38,662 bases of DNA from an uncultured Sulfitobacter sp. (GCA_947502265.1 CANMZB010000029.1:1-38662); one strand, 5' to 3'. Numbered from the stretch's first letter, positions 1 to 7,969 are shown. Program-made: numbers and translations. The notes: generated by a model not told the origin, from the sequence alone.

Positions 1-65
1 ACAGGCGAATATAGGTGGAAATATCAGGCTGCAGCCGCCTTATGATACGATCCTGCCCCCTACCG
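1..65. other. Foreign DNA abutting a truncated MFS gene
   Basis: The minus-strand MFS reading frame loses family resemblance at about position 75 to 65 and stops at 40, so the left edge is probably the end of an insertion or a deletion junction. No transposase or recognisable terminal repeat is visible in these few bases, so the element type cannot be named. Confidence 0.35.
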
Positions 66-630
66 GAATCCACCCCGCCATCGCGGTAAGGGCAAACAGG
101 CTTCGCCAGCCCAGTAGATATGTCATGCTGGTGCCAAGTGCTGGTGAAAATCCCGGTGCAGCGGCCATGGCGATCATCACAAGTGCCAATGCGCGGGTCA
201 GGGCAGGCCCCTGGAACAGGTCCCGGGCGACGGCGCGCGCAAGGACCGATGTGGCACAGGCCCCCAAGGCCTGAACGGCCCGGCCCGCAAGCAATATCTC
301 GAATGAAGGGGCGATTGCGCAGAGGATGCTGCCCAGAATAAACAGCGCCAGCCCGCCGATCACAAAAGGCGCGCGGCCAAAGGCATCCGCCAAGGGGCCG
401 ACACATAGCTGGCCAAGGGCGAAGACGACAAAAAAGCTGCTGAGCGTCCAGGACATCTGGCGCGTGCTCACATCAAGATCGGCGGCGATGGACGGAAAGG
501 CGGGCAGCATGATGTTGGTCGCCAACGCGCCAAGTGCTGCAAGGCTCGCAAGAAGGAACAGGCGTCCAGCGGTCAGTACTGCACCGCTGGCTTGAGGCGT
601 GTCCTCTGGGCCTGCTGAAATCTCGGTCAT
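40..630 (-). pseudogene. MFS transporter, Bcr/CflA-type, truncated after about 185 residues
   Basis: Inner-membrane drug/proton antiporter family. The 196-aa product has a short polar N-terminus, then hydrophobic helices; TM2 is followed by the loop motif GPLADAFGRAPF (family signature G-x-L-a-D-r-x-G-r). A second conserved stretch, RAVQALGACATSVLARAVARD, is typical of Bcr/CflA proteins near TM4-5. Family members are about 400 aa with 12 helices; here homology ends near residue 185, after GWRSLFALTAMAG, and ten unrelated residues precede the stop. The start codon overlaps the stop of the thioesterase gene (627-630), so it is the last gene of a four-gene operon. About half the transporter is missing, so function is very unlikely. 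Confidence 0.75.
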
Positions 631-1124
631 TCGGATCTGCCTTGCTGTGGTCTGCCAAAGTCAGGCGCGCCGCGGTCGCCTGTCGCAACATCGAACACCA
701 GCAGGGTTGACGTCGCAGTCGCACAAAGGCGGCCCTCGCCATCGTGCAACTGCGCCTCGGCAAAGGCGACACGGCGGCCACTGGACAAAACCGTGCCCGT
801 TGCCCGCACTGTGCCGCTCTTGTCGGTCAAGGCGCGCAGGTAGGACACCTTGAGCTCAAGCGTGGTATGCCCGCGGTTCGGGCCAAGGGTGGAATGGGTC
901 GCGATCCCGCAGGCGCTGTCGAGAAGCGTTGCGGCGTATCCGCCATGCACAGACCCCAAAGGGTTATAGACGCTTCGGTCAGGATGGCCCTCAAACACGA
1001 CCTTGCCTCGTTCGACCTCGGCCAAGTCAAAGTTGAGCGTTTCGCCGACAGGGGCTTTCAGGCCGCCATCCAGCATGCCGATCAGTTGTTCATACCCGTC
1101 AGGAGCTTTTGCCTCGTCGGTCAT
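627..1124 (-). CDS. PaaI-family (hotdog fold) acyl-CoA thioesterase
   Basis: 165-aa cytosolic protein of the PaaI/YdiI thioesterase type, which hydrolyses acyl-CoA or aryl-CoA esters. The diagnostic segment is NPLGSVHGGYAATLLDSACG (about residues 55-74): the HGG turn and the acidic residue on the long central helix are the usual active-site elements. The strand with TTLELKVSYLRAL follows, as in the family. It overlaps its neighbours by 4 bp at both ends, indicating translational coupling with the isomerase upstream and the MFS gene downstream. The substrate cannot be told from sequence; operon context suggests an aromatic or alicyclic acyl-CoA. Confidence 0.8.
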   Translation of the reverse strand: MTDEAKAPDGYEQLIGMLDGGLKAPVGETLNFDLAEVERGKVVFEGHPDRSVYNPLGSVHGGYAATLLDSACGIATHSTLGPNRGHTTLELKVSYLRALTDKSGTVRATGTVLSSGRRVAFAEAQLHDGEGRLCATATSTLLVFDVATGDRGAPDFGRPQQGRSE

Positions 1125-1723
1125 TTCAGCACCTCGGCTTTCACCTGATCCAGACGTTCCTTGCCGAAGAACATCTCCTCCCCCACAAAGAATGTAGGAC
1201 TGCCAAACACCCCCCGATCCACCGCGTTTTGGGTGTTTTTCACCAGTTTTGCCTTGATGTCGGGGTCCTGTGTCTGTTCCAGAAGGGCCTTTCCGTCCAT
1301 CCCGGCCTGCGTGAACGCATCGATGAATACATCGGGATCATCCATTTTTAGGCCGTCTTCCCACATCGCCTTGAAACCGATGTCGCAATATTCGGCCAGC
1401 GTTCCCAGGGCGTCGGCTGCGATGGCACCGCGCATCAGGATCAGCGTGTTGACCGGAAAATGTGGATTGAAGTGAAAACTGGTCAGCCCGTTCCTGTCGA
1501 TGAAACGCAGCATTTCCAACCGCTGATAACGCAACTTGGCAGGGATGCCCGCGTAGGCCTGCATCGGAGACTGGTTGCCGGTGCTTTTGAAGATGCCGCC
1601 CAGCAGACAAGGGACGTAAGTCAACGCCGCATGCGTTTCTGTCGCGATTTCGGGCAGGACCTTGTACGCAAGATACGCATTTGGGCTGCCGAAATCGAAA
1701 ATAAACTCGACGGATTTGGTCAT
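1121..1723 (-). CDS. 2-hydroxychromene-2-carboxylate isomerase family protein (DsbA/GST-kappa fold)
   Basis: 200-aa protein with the thioredoxin-like opening VEFIFDFGSPNAYLAYK, where the serine of FGSPNAY replaces the redox cysteine and activates glutathione in NahD/GST-kappa enzymes. The C-terminal GVFGSPTFFVGEEMFFGKERLD is the family cis-proline loop and final helix. NahD isomerises 2-hydroxychromene-2-carboxylate in naphthalene degradation; many paralogues act on other substrates, so the pathway is not proved. It sits 13 bp downstream of the SDR gene and overlaps the thioesterase start by 4 bp. Length is normal for the family. Confidence 0.85.
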   Translation of the reverse strand: MTKSVEFIFDFGSPNAYLAYKVLPEIATETHAALTYVPCLLGGIFKSTGNQSPMQAYAGIPAKLRYQRLEMLRFIDRNGLTSFHFNPHFPVNTLILMRGAIAADALGTLAEYCDIGFKAMWEDGLKMDDPDVFIDAFTQAGMDGKALLEQTQDPDIKAKLVKNTQNAVDRGVFGSPTFFVGEEMFFGKERLDQVKAEVLK

Positions 1724-1736
1724 TTTTGCGGTCTCC

Positions 1737-2471
1737 TCACCATTTTTCCGACCAAGGGCGCAAATCCAGCTCGTGGGACCATGCGGTTCTGGCCTGTTTG
1801 TGCAGCATCACGTAATTCTGTGCGATTGCGTCGGGGTTAAGCAGCGCGTCATTGGCCCGCAGATCGTCTACATTCGGGACGTTCTCGCGGATGAAGTTGG
1901 AATCAATTGCGCCGTCGATGATCGTGTGGGCGACATGAATGTTCTTCGGCCCCAGCTCGCGGGCCATCGACTGCGCAAGCGCGCGCAACGCGTGCTTGGC
2001 ACCGGCAAAGGCCGAATACCCCGACCCGCCACGAAAACTGGCGGTGGCGCCGGTGAAAATGATGGTGCCGCGTTCGCGGGGCAGCATTCTGGCGGCAACC
2101 TCGCGCCCCATGAGAAATCCAGCGAAGCAGGCCATTTCCCAGACCTTGCGATACACCCGCGCAGTCGTTTCCGTGACTGAAAACCGCACATTAGCCCCGA
2201 TGTTGAACACGGCAACCTCGATCGGGGCCACGTCGGTTTCGATGCGGTCGATCAGGGCGATCATTTCATCTTCGTCCCGCGCATCGGCCGGAAAGGCCAG
2301 CGCCTCACCCCCCTGATCGCGGATGGATTTTGCCAATGCCTCCAACGCGTCGGCATGGCGGGGGCGGCGCACAAGGCAGACAATCATCCCTTCAGCGGCA
2401 AAGGCGCGCGCGATGGCAGCACCGGTGTCGTCGCCTGCGCCAATGATCAGACATGCTTGCTTTTCGGGCAT
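1737..2471 (-). CDS. Short-chain dehydrogenase/reductase
   Basis: 244-aa Rossmann-fold oxidoreductase. The nucleotide-binding loop reads IIGAGDDTGAAIA (variant of TGxxxGxG), the catalytic YSAFAGAK supplies Tyr and Lys (YxxxK), and FTGATASFRGGSGYSAF places the catalytic Ser region before it. The usual NNAG motif is replaced by FNIGAN. An arginine-containing VRRPRHADAL after the second strand suggests an NADP preference (inference). It is the first gene of the leftward operon and is divergent from the HxlR gene; the 110 bp between them contains a palindrome that may control both. Substrate unknown. Confidence 0.85.
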   Translation of the reverse strand: MPEKQACLIIGAGDDTGAAIARAFAAEGMIVCLVRRPRHADALEALAKSIRDQGGEALAFPADARDEDEMIALIDRIETDVAPIEVAVFNIGANVRFSVTETTARVYRKVWEMACFAGFLMGREVAARMLPRERGTIIFTGATASFRGGSGYSAFAGAKHALRALAQSMARELGPKNIHVAHTIIDGAIDSNFIRENVPNVDDLRANDALLNPDAIAQNYVMLHKQARTAWSHELDLRPWSEKW

Positions 2472-2490
2472 CGGTTGCTCCCTTTGGTAA

Positions 2491-2525
2491 TTTGGTCTGC
2501 TTTCCAGACTAAATTGATTTGGTCT
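2491..2525. promoter_or_regulatory. Candidate HxlR operator between the SDR operon and its regulator
   Basis: TTTGGTCTG-N5-CAGACTAAA (2491-2513) is an inverted repeat matching at 8 of 9 positions per arm, and the half-site TTTGGTCT recurs at 2518-2525. It lies in the divergent promoter region, where HxlR-family dimers usually bind. That the neighbouring regulator binds here is inference. Confidence 0.5.
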
Positions 2526-2581
2526 CGAATGACAACTGAAATTCTGCTATAAATTGGAAAACGCAGTTCCGAAGGCGCTTC

Positions 2582-3085
2582 ATGACAAAACGGCACACCC
2601 ACACCTGCGGCATCGCAGCCATGACGAACATCTTTGGTGATCGCTGGACCTGGCTTTTGGTCCGCGAGGCGTTTTATGGCGTCAGCAGGTTTACCGACTT
2701 CAAACGCAACACCGGCGCATCGCGTAACATCTTGACGTACAGGCTGGCTGCTCTTGTCGGCTCTGGCGTGTTCGAAGAAGTCGACGTTGGCACTCATGGC
2801 ACGCGAAAGGGGTATTTCCTGACTGAAAAGGGCAAGAGCCTGTTGCCTGTCATGATCGCGATGGGGGAATGGGCCAATGCGCATGAATACGGTGCGGGCA
2901 GTGAACCTGTCGTGCAGATCAACAGCGAGACGGATCTGCCGCTGGGTCAGATACGATTTTACGATGCGGGTGGATCCGAGGTTGCCGTGGAAAAGCTCGT
3001 GCCCGTCCCCGGACCAGGTGCCAGTGCTGCGACCATTCGCAGGCTGAAGAAAATCGGAGACGGTCGCATCACGCAAGCGCGGTAA
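2582..3085 (+). CDS. HxlR-family winged-helix transcriptional regulator
   Basis: 167 aa. The N-terminal part, HTCGIAAMTNIFGDRWTWLLVREAFYG, matches the HxlR pattern (a Cys near the N-terminus, then a G-x-r/k-W-t helix). FTDFKRNTGASRNILTYRL is the recognition helix region, and the wing is followed by YFLTEKGKSLLPV. About 55 extra C-terminal residues lie beyond the usual 110-aa core. HxlR proteins sense electrophiles, quinones or metabolites through the conserved Cys; here Cys9 is in the expected place. It is divergent from the SDR-isomerase-thioesterase-MFS operon and most likely controls it. Confidence 0.85.
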   Translation: MTKRHTHTCGIAAMTNIFGDRWTWLLVREAFYGVSRFTDFKRNTGASRNILTYRLAALVGSGVFEEVDVGTHGTRKGYFLTEKGKSLLPVMIAMGEWANAHEYGAGSEPVVQINSETDLPLGQIRFYDAGGSEVAVEKLVPVPGPGASAATIRRLKKIGDGRITQAR

Positions 3086-3231
3086 TTTGCGTGGCGTCTT
3101 TCATAAATAATGGGGCTCCAGACTTCGGTAACGGGGACGTCTCAGTCAAGCGCTTTTCGAGATAGGCGTCCGACCGGTGTTGTCACATTAACGGGTCTGA
3201 GGTTGCTGATTCATTGATCTCGTTCTAGGCG

Positions 3232-3980
3232 ATGCCGATGCAGACAGAGATAATCAGCTACAAACGCCATCGGTTCCCGCCCCAGATCATTGCTCATGTT
3301 GTCTGGCTCTACGTCCGGTTCAACTTGAGCCTGCGCGAGGTCGAGGAGATGATGCTAGCACGTGGCGTGGACGTTTCGTATGAGACAATCCGGCGCTGGA
3401 GCGTCAAGTTCGGTCCCCTGCTCGCCCACGCTCTACGGGGACGGCAGCCGCGCCCCGGCGATGTCTGGCATCTGGACGAAGTCGTGGTCAAGATCGCGGG
3501 CCGGTCATACTGGCTCTGGCGCGCGGTCGACCAACACGGCGTTGTTCTTAAGGAAATCTTCCAATCGAGACGAGACAAGCGCGCCGCAAAGCGGCTTTTG
3601 GTCAAGCTGATGAAACGCTGGGGCTTCGTTCCCAAAAGGATAATTACCCCCTCTCGTGCCATTGCTTCGCAATCCACTGCGGGGCAATGGACAAACTGCG
3701 CTCTTATGGTGCCGCCAAACGTGAGGTAGCTCCCGGCCTTGATCATTGGTCCCCCAAGGGGCTCAAAAACCGCGCCGAGAACAGCCATTTGCCCTTCAGG
3801 AAACGAGAGCGAGTAATGCAAGGCTTCCGATCGCCTGGTGGATTGCAACGCTTCGTCTCTATGCAGTCCGCAACCCGAAACTCCTTCTCCGTTCCAGCCC
3901 GCCGTCGTTCCGCTCTTACCATACGCTACCATCTGCTCGAAGCTTTCGAGGCGTGGGAAACCGCGGCAAACGTCGCTTGA
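3232..3980 (+). pseudogene. IS6-family transposase, frameshifted by a 41-bp insertion
   Basis: The first frame (3232-3729) encodes the N-terminal zinc-finger/HTH-like region and the first catalytic Asp in DVWHLDEVVVK, identical in layout to the intact copy. At 3648, straight after codons for KRIIT, 41 bp are inserted, moving the rest (second Asp in DKLRSYGAAKREV, Glu in NRAENSHLPF) into another frame that runs to 3980. Removing the 41 bp restores a full-length reading frame aligned with the copy at 10942. Without frameshifting, this copy cannot make the complete DDE domain, although the partner copy could act on its ends in trans. Confidence 0.85.
3648..3688. repeat. 41-bp hairpin-forming insertion in the transposase gene
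   Basis: Comparison with the intact IS6 copy defines the insert exactly. It contains ATTGC-TTC-GCAAT (3661-3673) and a wider inverted repeat CCATTGC (3659-3665) against GCAATGG (3684-3690). This is the look of a REP-like or miniature palindromic element. No second copy was found in the window and no target duplication is evident. Confidence 0.6.
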
Positions 3981-4090
3981 TACCCCATCAGTATCCTAAC
4001 CTGCAGACTGGGCGAATTAATGTGACAACACCGTCTACTATCAGGGAGAAAGACATCGGAAGTTTTGCCTATCTAAACGCGACTTAGATT

Positions 4091-4386
4091 TCATTTATTC
4101 CGACAGAGCTGCATCTCCAGTAAGACCGAAGCCAAGCATTTGCCATGTGCATCAAGGGCCAGAGACCGCGTCACGCCACCGGCCAATGCACCACGGATTA
4201 CGAAATTCAGGGCTTGAAGCTGCGGAATTTCATACCGCAAGATATTCCGCACTTTGAACGTTTCAAAATGTGCCGCCACCCGCTCGGCCGTTACCATTTC
4301 CCGGATCAGGGGCCAGTTTGCAGGGTCATAGGCGATTACCGATATGTTGGAGATGTCGCCCTTGTCGCCGGTGCGCGCGTGGGCGA
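4091..4386 (-). pseudogene. AtuA-like ferredoxin-fold protein, C-terminal remnant
   Basis: Reading leftward from the ISKra4-type element, the frame gives LAHARTGDKGDISNISVIA, then TAERVAAHFE, then ALNFVIRGALAGGVTRSLAL and a stop at 4091. These blocks match the small AtuA-associated domain found fused to, or beside, acyclic terpene utilisation protein AtuA. The 5' end is replaced by the terminal repeat of the ISKra4-type element at 4386/4387, so no native start remains. The internal ATG at 4297 would give only 68 residues. It is probably leftover of an acyl-CoA or terpenoid catabolic gene set. Confidence 0.6.
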
Positions 4387-5847
4387 GGGAGTGGACAAAA
4401 CATGGGGGTCATGCGGCGCGTTTTCTGTTTGCGACGGTCAGCCGACCATCGAGAACTGCGGCCCTTGTGACGGCTACTCGGTGAGCCCCTTTGGGCGACC
4501 ACCGCATCCTTCTGCGCTTTCCCATGCGGGCATTGGCAATGTCATCGACTGATCCTTCGGCACGAGATGACGAGATGGGCAGCCCGATACGGTACCGTCG
4601 GCCATAGTCGACAAGGGATTCCATGTTGTTTGCGAGATAGGTGTACAGGGTCTCGCATCGGGCCCGTACACGAGCGGCAGCGGTGCGAACAGCCAGAGGT
4701 TCTTCCGCAAGGCGGGTGCAATCCTGCATGAGCCCCTTCAGATAAGTTTCCGCGACCCGTGCCCTGCCATGCCAAAGCCACCAGCGGAGGCTCTTCGCGG
4801 GGCGCTGGAGCAGCACCGGAATTCCAGTGAATCCCGGTATCTGGACCAGACCCTGAACGGCGGCCTCGACATGTCGAATCCGCATCGAGATGTGCCACCA
4901 GTCGAGGATATGCTTCACCTGGCCGTCGCCACCCATTGCATTCCGTATGAGGTTCGGGAGAGCAAGCTCGCCATCAGAGATTACCGTCAACAGACGGCCT
5001 GGCTTCCATCCAAAGCCTAACAGCTCTTCTCGCATCCGGCTGCCTGGCGATGCCGTCGCATTGGCGACCAAGCCAAATCGTCGGCACATATTGCGGCTTT
5101 CAATCTTGCCGACCACAAGATCCAGGTGCCTCTGCTGATACTCCGGTCGACAGCGGATATGCGCACCGTCTAGAAAAACCGTCAAACCACCTTTGGGCGG
5201 TGCTTCAACGGGATCGCCTGATGCCCTTCGACTCTTCTCGAGCCCCGTGGCTACTCTTCCCAACCGGTCACGCACCGTGGTGTGATGGGGCGGATGGCAA
5301 GGGAGGAAGCTCTTCATCAGCCGCGCGGCTTCGCGAAAGGAATGCCGGGACCCAAGCTCCGCATGTAGCCGCTGCAGCTCCGGGGTAGCCCGGTCTGGAA
5401 AGAAATAGGCCAGCGGAGAAATAGGTCCGCCGGGCATCGCCGCTGACCTGGCATCACAAGAACAGCGGCGCAAGCGCGCGGCTTTGACCCGAACCCGCCC
5501 AAAGAGCGTGTCGAGATCGCGCGTGCGATAGTCATGAATGCCACGAACCGAGGCGCAATCCGGGCATACGCGGCTTTCGCGAATGATCTCATCGACCTGA
5601 TCGTAAAGGATTACCCTCTGGATCTGTTCGACGATCCTCTTCCCATCCTCGAGGCGCAGCCCAATTCCGTCTGGACAGGTCACCCGGTAGGGTCGAGAAA
5701 TGCCGTCAAGCTGATGAGAGCGCTTCTCCCCGTTGTCGAAGGTCGTTTCGACCGTAATCCGAACGTCCATGGCAGCCCCCCATGCAAAGAGCTTACCTTA
5801 GCACAGGCCAGATCACCGACGACGACCCCCATGTTCTGTCCACTCCC
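4387..5847 (-). mobile_element. ISKra4-type insertion sequence
   Basis: Ends carry an imperfect inverted repeat: GGGAGTGGACAAAACATGGG at 4387 and, on the other strand, GGGAGTGGACAGAACATGGG from 5847. The 1461-bp body contains a single complete transposase gene on the minus strand. Insertion removed the 5' part of the AtuA-like gene on its left side. No target duplication was found. Confidence 0.75.
4409..5770 (-). CDS. ISKra4-family transposase
   Basis: 453-aa protein. Recognisable family blocks are a Cys-rich zinc-binding part (RVCPDCASVRGIHDYRTRDL, RRCSCDA), a catalytic region with FLDGAHIR and VISDGELALPN supplying Asp residues, the DWWHISMRIRHVE segment, and the C-terminal MRWSPKGAHRVAVTRAAVLDG. 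The YRIGLPISSSRAEGSVDDI region probably supplies the Glu. The frame is intact and fills the element. Assignment to ISKra4 rests on the DWxHI and MRWSPKGAH blocks; it could also be described as a distant ISL3-like transposase. Confidence 0.75.
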   Translation of the reverse strand: MDVRITVETTFDNGEKRSHQLDGISRPYRVTCPDGIGLRLEDGKRIVEQIQRVILYDQVDEIIRESRVCPDCASVRGIHDYRTRDLDTLFGRVRVKAARLRRCSCDARSAAMPGGPISPLAYFFPDRATPELQRLHAELGSRHSFREAARLMKSFLPCHPPHHTTVRDRLGRVATGLEKSRRASGDPVEAPPKGGLTVFLDGAHIRCRPEYQQRHLDLVVGKIESRNMCRRFGLVANATASPGSRMREELLGFGWKPGRLLTVISDGELALPNLIRNAMGGDGQVKHILDWWHISMRIRHVEAAVQGLVQIPGFTGIPVLLQRPAKSLRWWLWHGRARVAETYLKGLMQDCTRLAEEPLAVRTAAARVRARCETLYTYLANNMESLVDYGRRYRIGLPISSSRAEGSVDDIANARMGKRRRMRWSPKGAHRVAVTRAAVLDGRLTVANRKRAA

Positions 5848-5978
5848 CGTGAAGTTACTTTGTCGGCCACAGCCTTCCCCCTTCTGCTGTCCGTTTGAGG
5901 ATCTATCAGCGGACAGGTAGCGACACGCGCGCTGTGGCCACTTTCCTTGCGAAAACTGATTCTCATTTGATTGGTACG

Positions 5979-5991
5979 ATGATAGTATCAT
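5979..5991. promoter_or_regulatory. Palindrome upstream of the resolvase, possible res subsite
   Basis: ATGATA-G-TATCAT is a perfect inverted repeat 75 bp upstream of the resolvase start. Serine resolvases usually bind short imperfect dyads (res) just upstream of their own gene. The other subsites were not convincingly identified, so this is tentative. Confidence 0.35.
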
Positions 5992-6065
5992 TGAAGGGGT
6001 CTTTTCCGTTACACACGAGCGCGGCCACAACCAAACTCGGCCAATTCTGGCCCAAGGATGCATTC

Positions 6066-6641
6066 ATGTCTGAAACCCGCATCGGATACGCTCGCTGCTC
6101 GACTGAAAGCCAGGACCTTGATGCGCAGCGCGCTGCCCTCATCGGTCTCGGCGTCGCGGAAGACCGGATCTACACCGATCACGGCCTGACCGGCACGAAC
6201 CGAGAGCGGCCAGGTCTCGCGCAGGCACTGGCCGCAGTCCGTGAAGGCGATACGCTCGTTGTGCCGAAGCTGGATCGGCTGGCGCGGTCGGTTCCGGACG
6301 CCCGCGCCATCGCAGATGAACTGGAGAAGCGCGGAGTGAAGCTGGCCTTGGGTGCATCAGTCCATGATCCGACCGATCCGATGGGGAAGATGTTCTTCAA
6401 CATCCTCGCCACCTTCGCGGAGTTCGAGGCGGATCTGATCAGAATGCGCACGAAGGAAGGCATGGCCATCGCCCGCTCCAAAGGAAAGCTGAAGGGCAAG
6501 AAGCCCAAGCTTTCCGACAAGCAGCAAAGAGAACTTTGCCGTATGCACGTTACTGGTGAATACTCTATCAGTGATCTGGCCGAGGTCTTCTCTGTTTCGA
6601 GACCCACAGTTTACCGAACCTTGAAAAGAAACCAGACATAA
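6066..6641 (+). CDS. Serine resolvase/invertase
   Basis: 191-aa small serine recombinase of the Tn3 resolvase/Hin class. RIGYARCSTESQDLDAQ carries the nucleophilic Ser12; PKLDRLARSVPDARAI and ATFAEFEADLIRMRTKEGMA are the conserved catalytic-domain blocks. A C-terminal HTH (SISDLAEVFSVSRPTVYRTL) follows. The start at 6066 was chosen because it gives the canonical N-terminus; the open frame extends further upstream without homology. A matching transposase of the Tn3 type is absent, so it is probably the remnant of a larger transposon. Confidence 0.85.
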   Translation: MSETRIGYARCSTESQDLDAQRAALIGLGVAEDRIYTDHGLTGTNRERPGLAQALAAVREGDTLVVPKLDRLARSVPDARAIADELEKRGVKLALGASVHDPTDPMGKMFFNILATFAEFEADLIRMRTKEGMAIARSKGKLKGKKPKLSDKQQRELCRMHVTGEYSISDLAEVFSVSRPTVYRTLKRNQT

Positions 6642-6754
6642 CTTTCGCTGTACCTCGCACAATCTGGAGTGCCAAGTTGTGCGGAGGCGACTATCCTATG
6701 TGTAGGCAACTATCGCACGCACAACGTCGCTCATTCGACCGGGCATCACCTAAT
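6642..6754. other. Short noncoding stretch after the resolvase
   Basis: No convincing gene was seen. It contains the paired segments ACTATCCTATG and ACTATCGCAC but no clear terminator. Confidence 0.3.
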
Positions 6755-6783
6755 TTGGTCAAATCAGAGGTTGAATGTGTTAT
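6755..6783 (+). promoter_or_regulatory. Candidate sigma-70-type promoter of the GAF regulator gene
   Basis: TTGGTC at 6755-6760 and TGTTAT at 6778-6783 are separated by 17 bp, about 100 bp upstream of the regulator start. The match to the bacterial -35/-10 consensus is moderate. Confidence 0.35.
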
Positions 6784-6879
6784 GATCCGCGAGACAGGTC
6801 CTAAAGGGGCGTGGATCGCGCAGCCTCAAGTGCGTTTTTCTCGCCCTTCGCGGCCTGCCTTGGGTGGGGAGGATACGCC

Positions 6880-7836
6880 ATGCGACCGGAGGCGCATCAT
6901 GTAGACAAGGTGATCCGCGTGGTCGAGTCACGGTCGGACGCGGCGCGGTCGCCTCTGGCGGCATCTTGGCGGCGCTCGATGGAGCATCACGGTCTCGATC
7001 CCGCCAATGACAAAGCGCCTTCTCTGATCGAATGCAGCGAGCTGGCTCGACGCCGGGACGAACTCGGAATGCTCCTCGCAATGGCGACGCCGAAGCTAGA
7101 TGAGCTTTTCACGCTTGTCGGCGCCTCGGGCTGCGGGGTTCTGTTGACCGATGCAACCGGGATCGTGCTCGACCTCAGATGCGCCGATGCGGATGCGGCA
7201 ACCTTTCGCAACTGGGGTCTTCACCCCGGTGCCGACTGGAGCGAGGCGCACGAGGGCACGAACGGGATCGGCACCTGCCTCGCCGAAAAGCGCCGGATCA
7301 CCATCCATCGCGAGGATCATTTTTTCGCGCGGAACACGGCCCTCAGCTGCATGGATGCGCCAATCTTCGGGGCGGATGGACGCATTCTTGCGGCACTCGA
7401 TGTCTCATCTGCGCGCGTTGACGAGACCGAAGGCTTCAACCGGCTGTTGTCTAACACGGTGTCCCAGTACGCTCAGGTCATCGAGACCTGTCATTTCAGA
7501 TCGTCCTTCCCCAATGCGCGGATCATCATGGCAGGCCCGGACGGGATTGATGCAACAGCCCTATTGGCCGTGGACGGGGATGATCTGGTAATCGGTGCTA
7601 CCCGTACCGCGCGCCGCATGTTCGGGCTTGAGCCGACTGGACAGATCAAACCTCGTCCGACAGTCGACCTCTTCGGTCGGGACGGCGGCCCCACGGGTTT
7701 CGAGAAGGCTGAACGAGCTGCGGTTGTCCGCGCATTGGTCCGTGCCGATGGCAACGTCTCGCAGGCGGCACGGACGCTCGGGATCGGACGTGCCACGCTC
7801 TATCGGCAGATGCACCGGCTTGGAATCGAAAGGTAA
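6880..7836 (+). CDS. GAF-domain regulator with Fis-type HTH, AcoR-like but lacking the AAA+ domain
   Basis: 318 aa from the ATG at 6880, preceded by the purine-rich GGGTGGGGAGGA; the longer open frame from 6811 adds a non-homologous tail. Residues about 20-35 (SPLAASWRRSMEHHGLDP) are the signature opening of AcoR/DhaR-type activators. A GAF domain follows (VLLTDATGIVLDLRC, HEGTNGIGTCLAEKRRITIH, CMDAPIFGADGRILAALDVS). The last 40 residues are a Fis-type HTH (NVSQAARTLGIGRATLYRQM). The sigma-54 AAA+ ATPase that normally separates these parts (GAFTGA loop) is absent, so it probably works at a sigma-70 promoter. Its position upstream of an aldehyde/alcohol dehydrogenase pair makes an alcohol- or aldehyde-derived ligand likely. 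Confidence 0.8.
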   Translation: MRPEAHHVDKVIRVVESRSDAARSPLAASWRRSMEHHGLDPANDKAPSLIECSELARRRDELGMLLAMATPKLDELFTLVGASGCGVLLTDATGIVLDLRCADADAATFRNWGLHPGADWSEAHEGTNGIGTCLAEKRRITIHREDHFFARNTALSCMDAPIFGADGRILAALDVSSARVDETEGFNRLLSNTVSQYAQVIETCHFRSSFPNARIIMAGPDGIDATALLAVDGDDLVIGATRTARRMFGLEPTGQIKPRPTVDLFGRDGGPTGFEKAERAAVVRALVRADGNVSQAARTLGIGRATLYRQMHRLGIER

Positions 7837-7847
7837 GACTGGTTAAC

Positions 7848-7865
7848 TGTCTCACTGCTGAGACA
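7848..7865. promoter_or_regulatory. Perfect palindromic operator upstream of the aldehyde dehydrogenase gene
   Basis: TGTCTCA-CTGC-TGAGACA has perfect 7-bp arms and lies 105 bp upstream of the start codon, just after the regulator stop. It is the natural candidate binding site for a dimer of the Fis-type HTH protein encoded immediately upstream. No -24/-12 sigma-54 promoter was found downstream of it. Confidence 0.6.
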
Positions 7866-7969
7866 TAGCGGCCCATCAGCCATGCTCGGCTGTATTCGCC
7901 CCCCAATACCTCTGTGGCATGCTGATACCGGACCGGGAGGAGGTTCCGGTCAGTCAACGGAGGAAGACC

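Larger units (their letters stand above)
3176..4032 (+). mobile_element. IS6-family insertion sequence, copy 1 (defective)
   Basis: Bounded by a perfect 16-bp inverted repeat, GGTGTTGTCACATTAA at 3176 and its complement ending at 4032. It carries one transposase frame and has the same layout as the copy at 10886-11702. It is 857 bp against 817 bp because of a 41-bp insertion in the transposase gene and one missing base in the 3' noncoding part. The 8-bp flanks (gtccgacc and gtctacta) differ, so there is no visible target duplication. Confidence 0.85.

Noticed and set aside
2447..3076. 209-codon minus-strand frame opposite the HxlR gene
   Set aside because: No recognisable domain, while the plus strand encodes a clear HxlR protein.
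3168..4040. Target site duplication around IS6 copy 1
   Set aside because: Flanking 8-mers gtccgacc and gtctacta share only scattered positions; likewise copy 2 flanks differ.
7910..7935. Possible sigma-54 -24/-12 promoter before the aldehyde dehydrogenase gene (TGGCATGCTGAT)
   Set aside because: The GG element is present but no GC at the required 10-bp spacing, and the adjacent regulator lacks the AAA+ domain needed to activate sigma-54.
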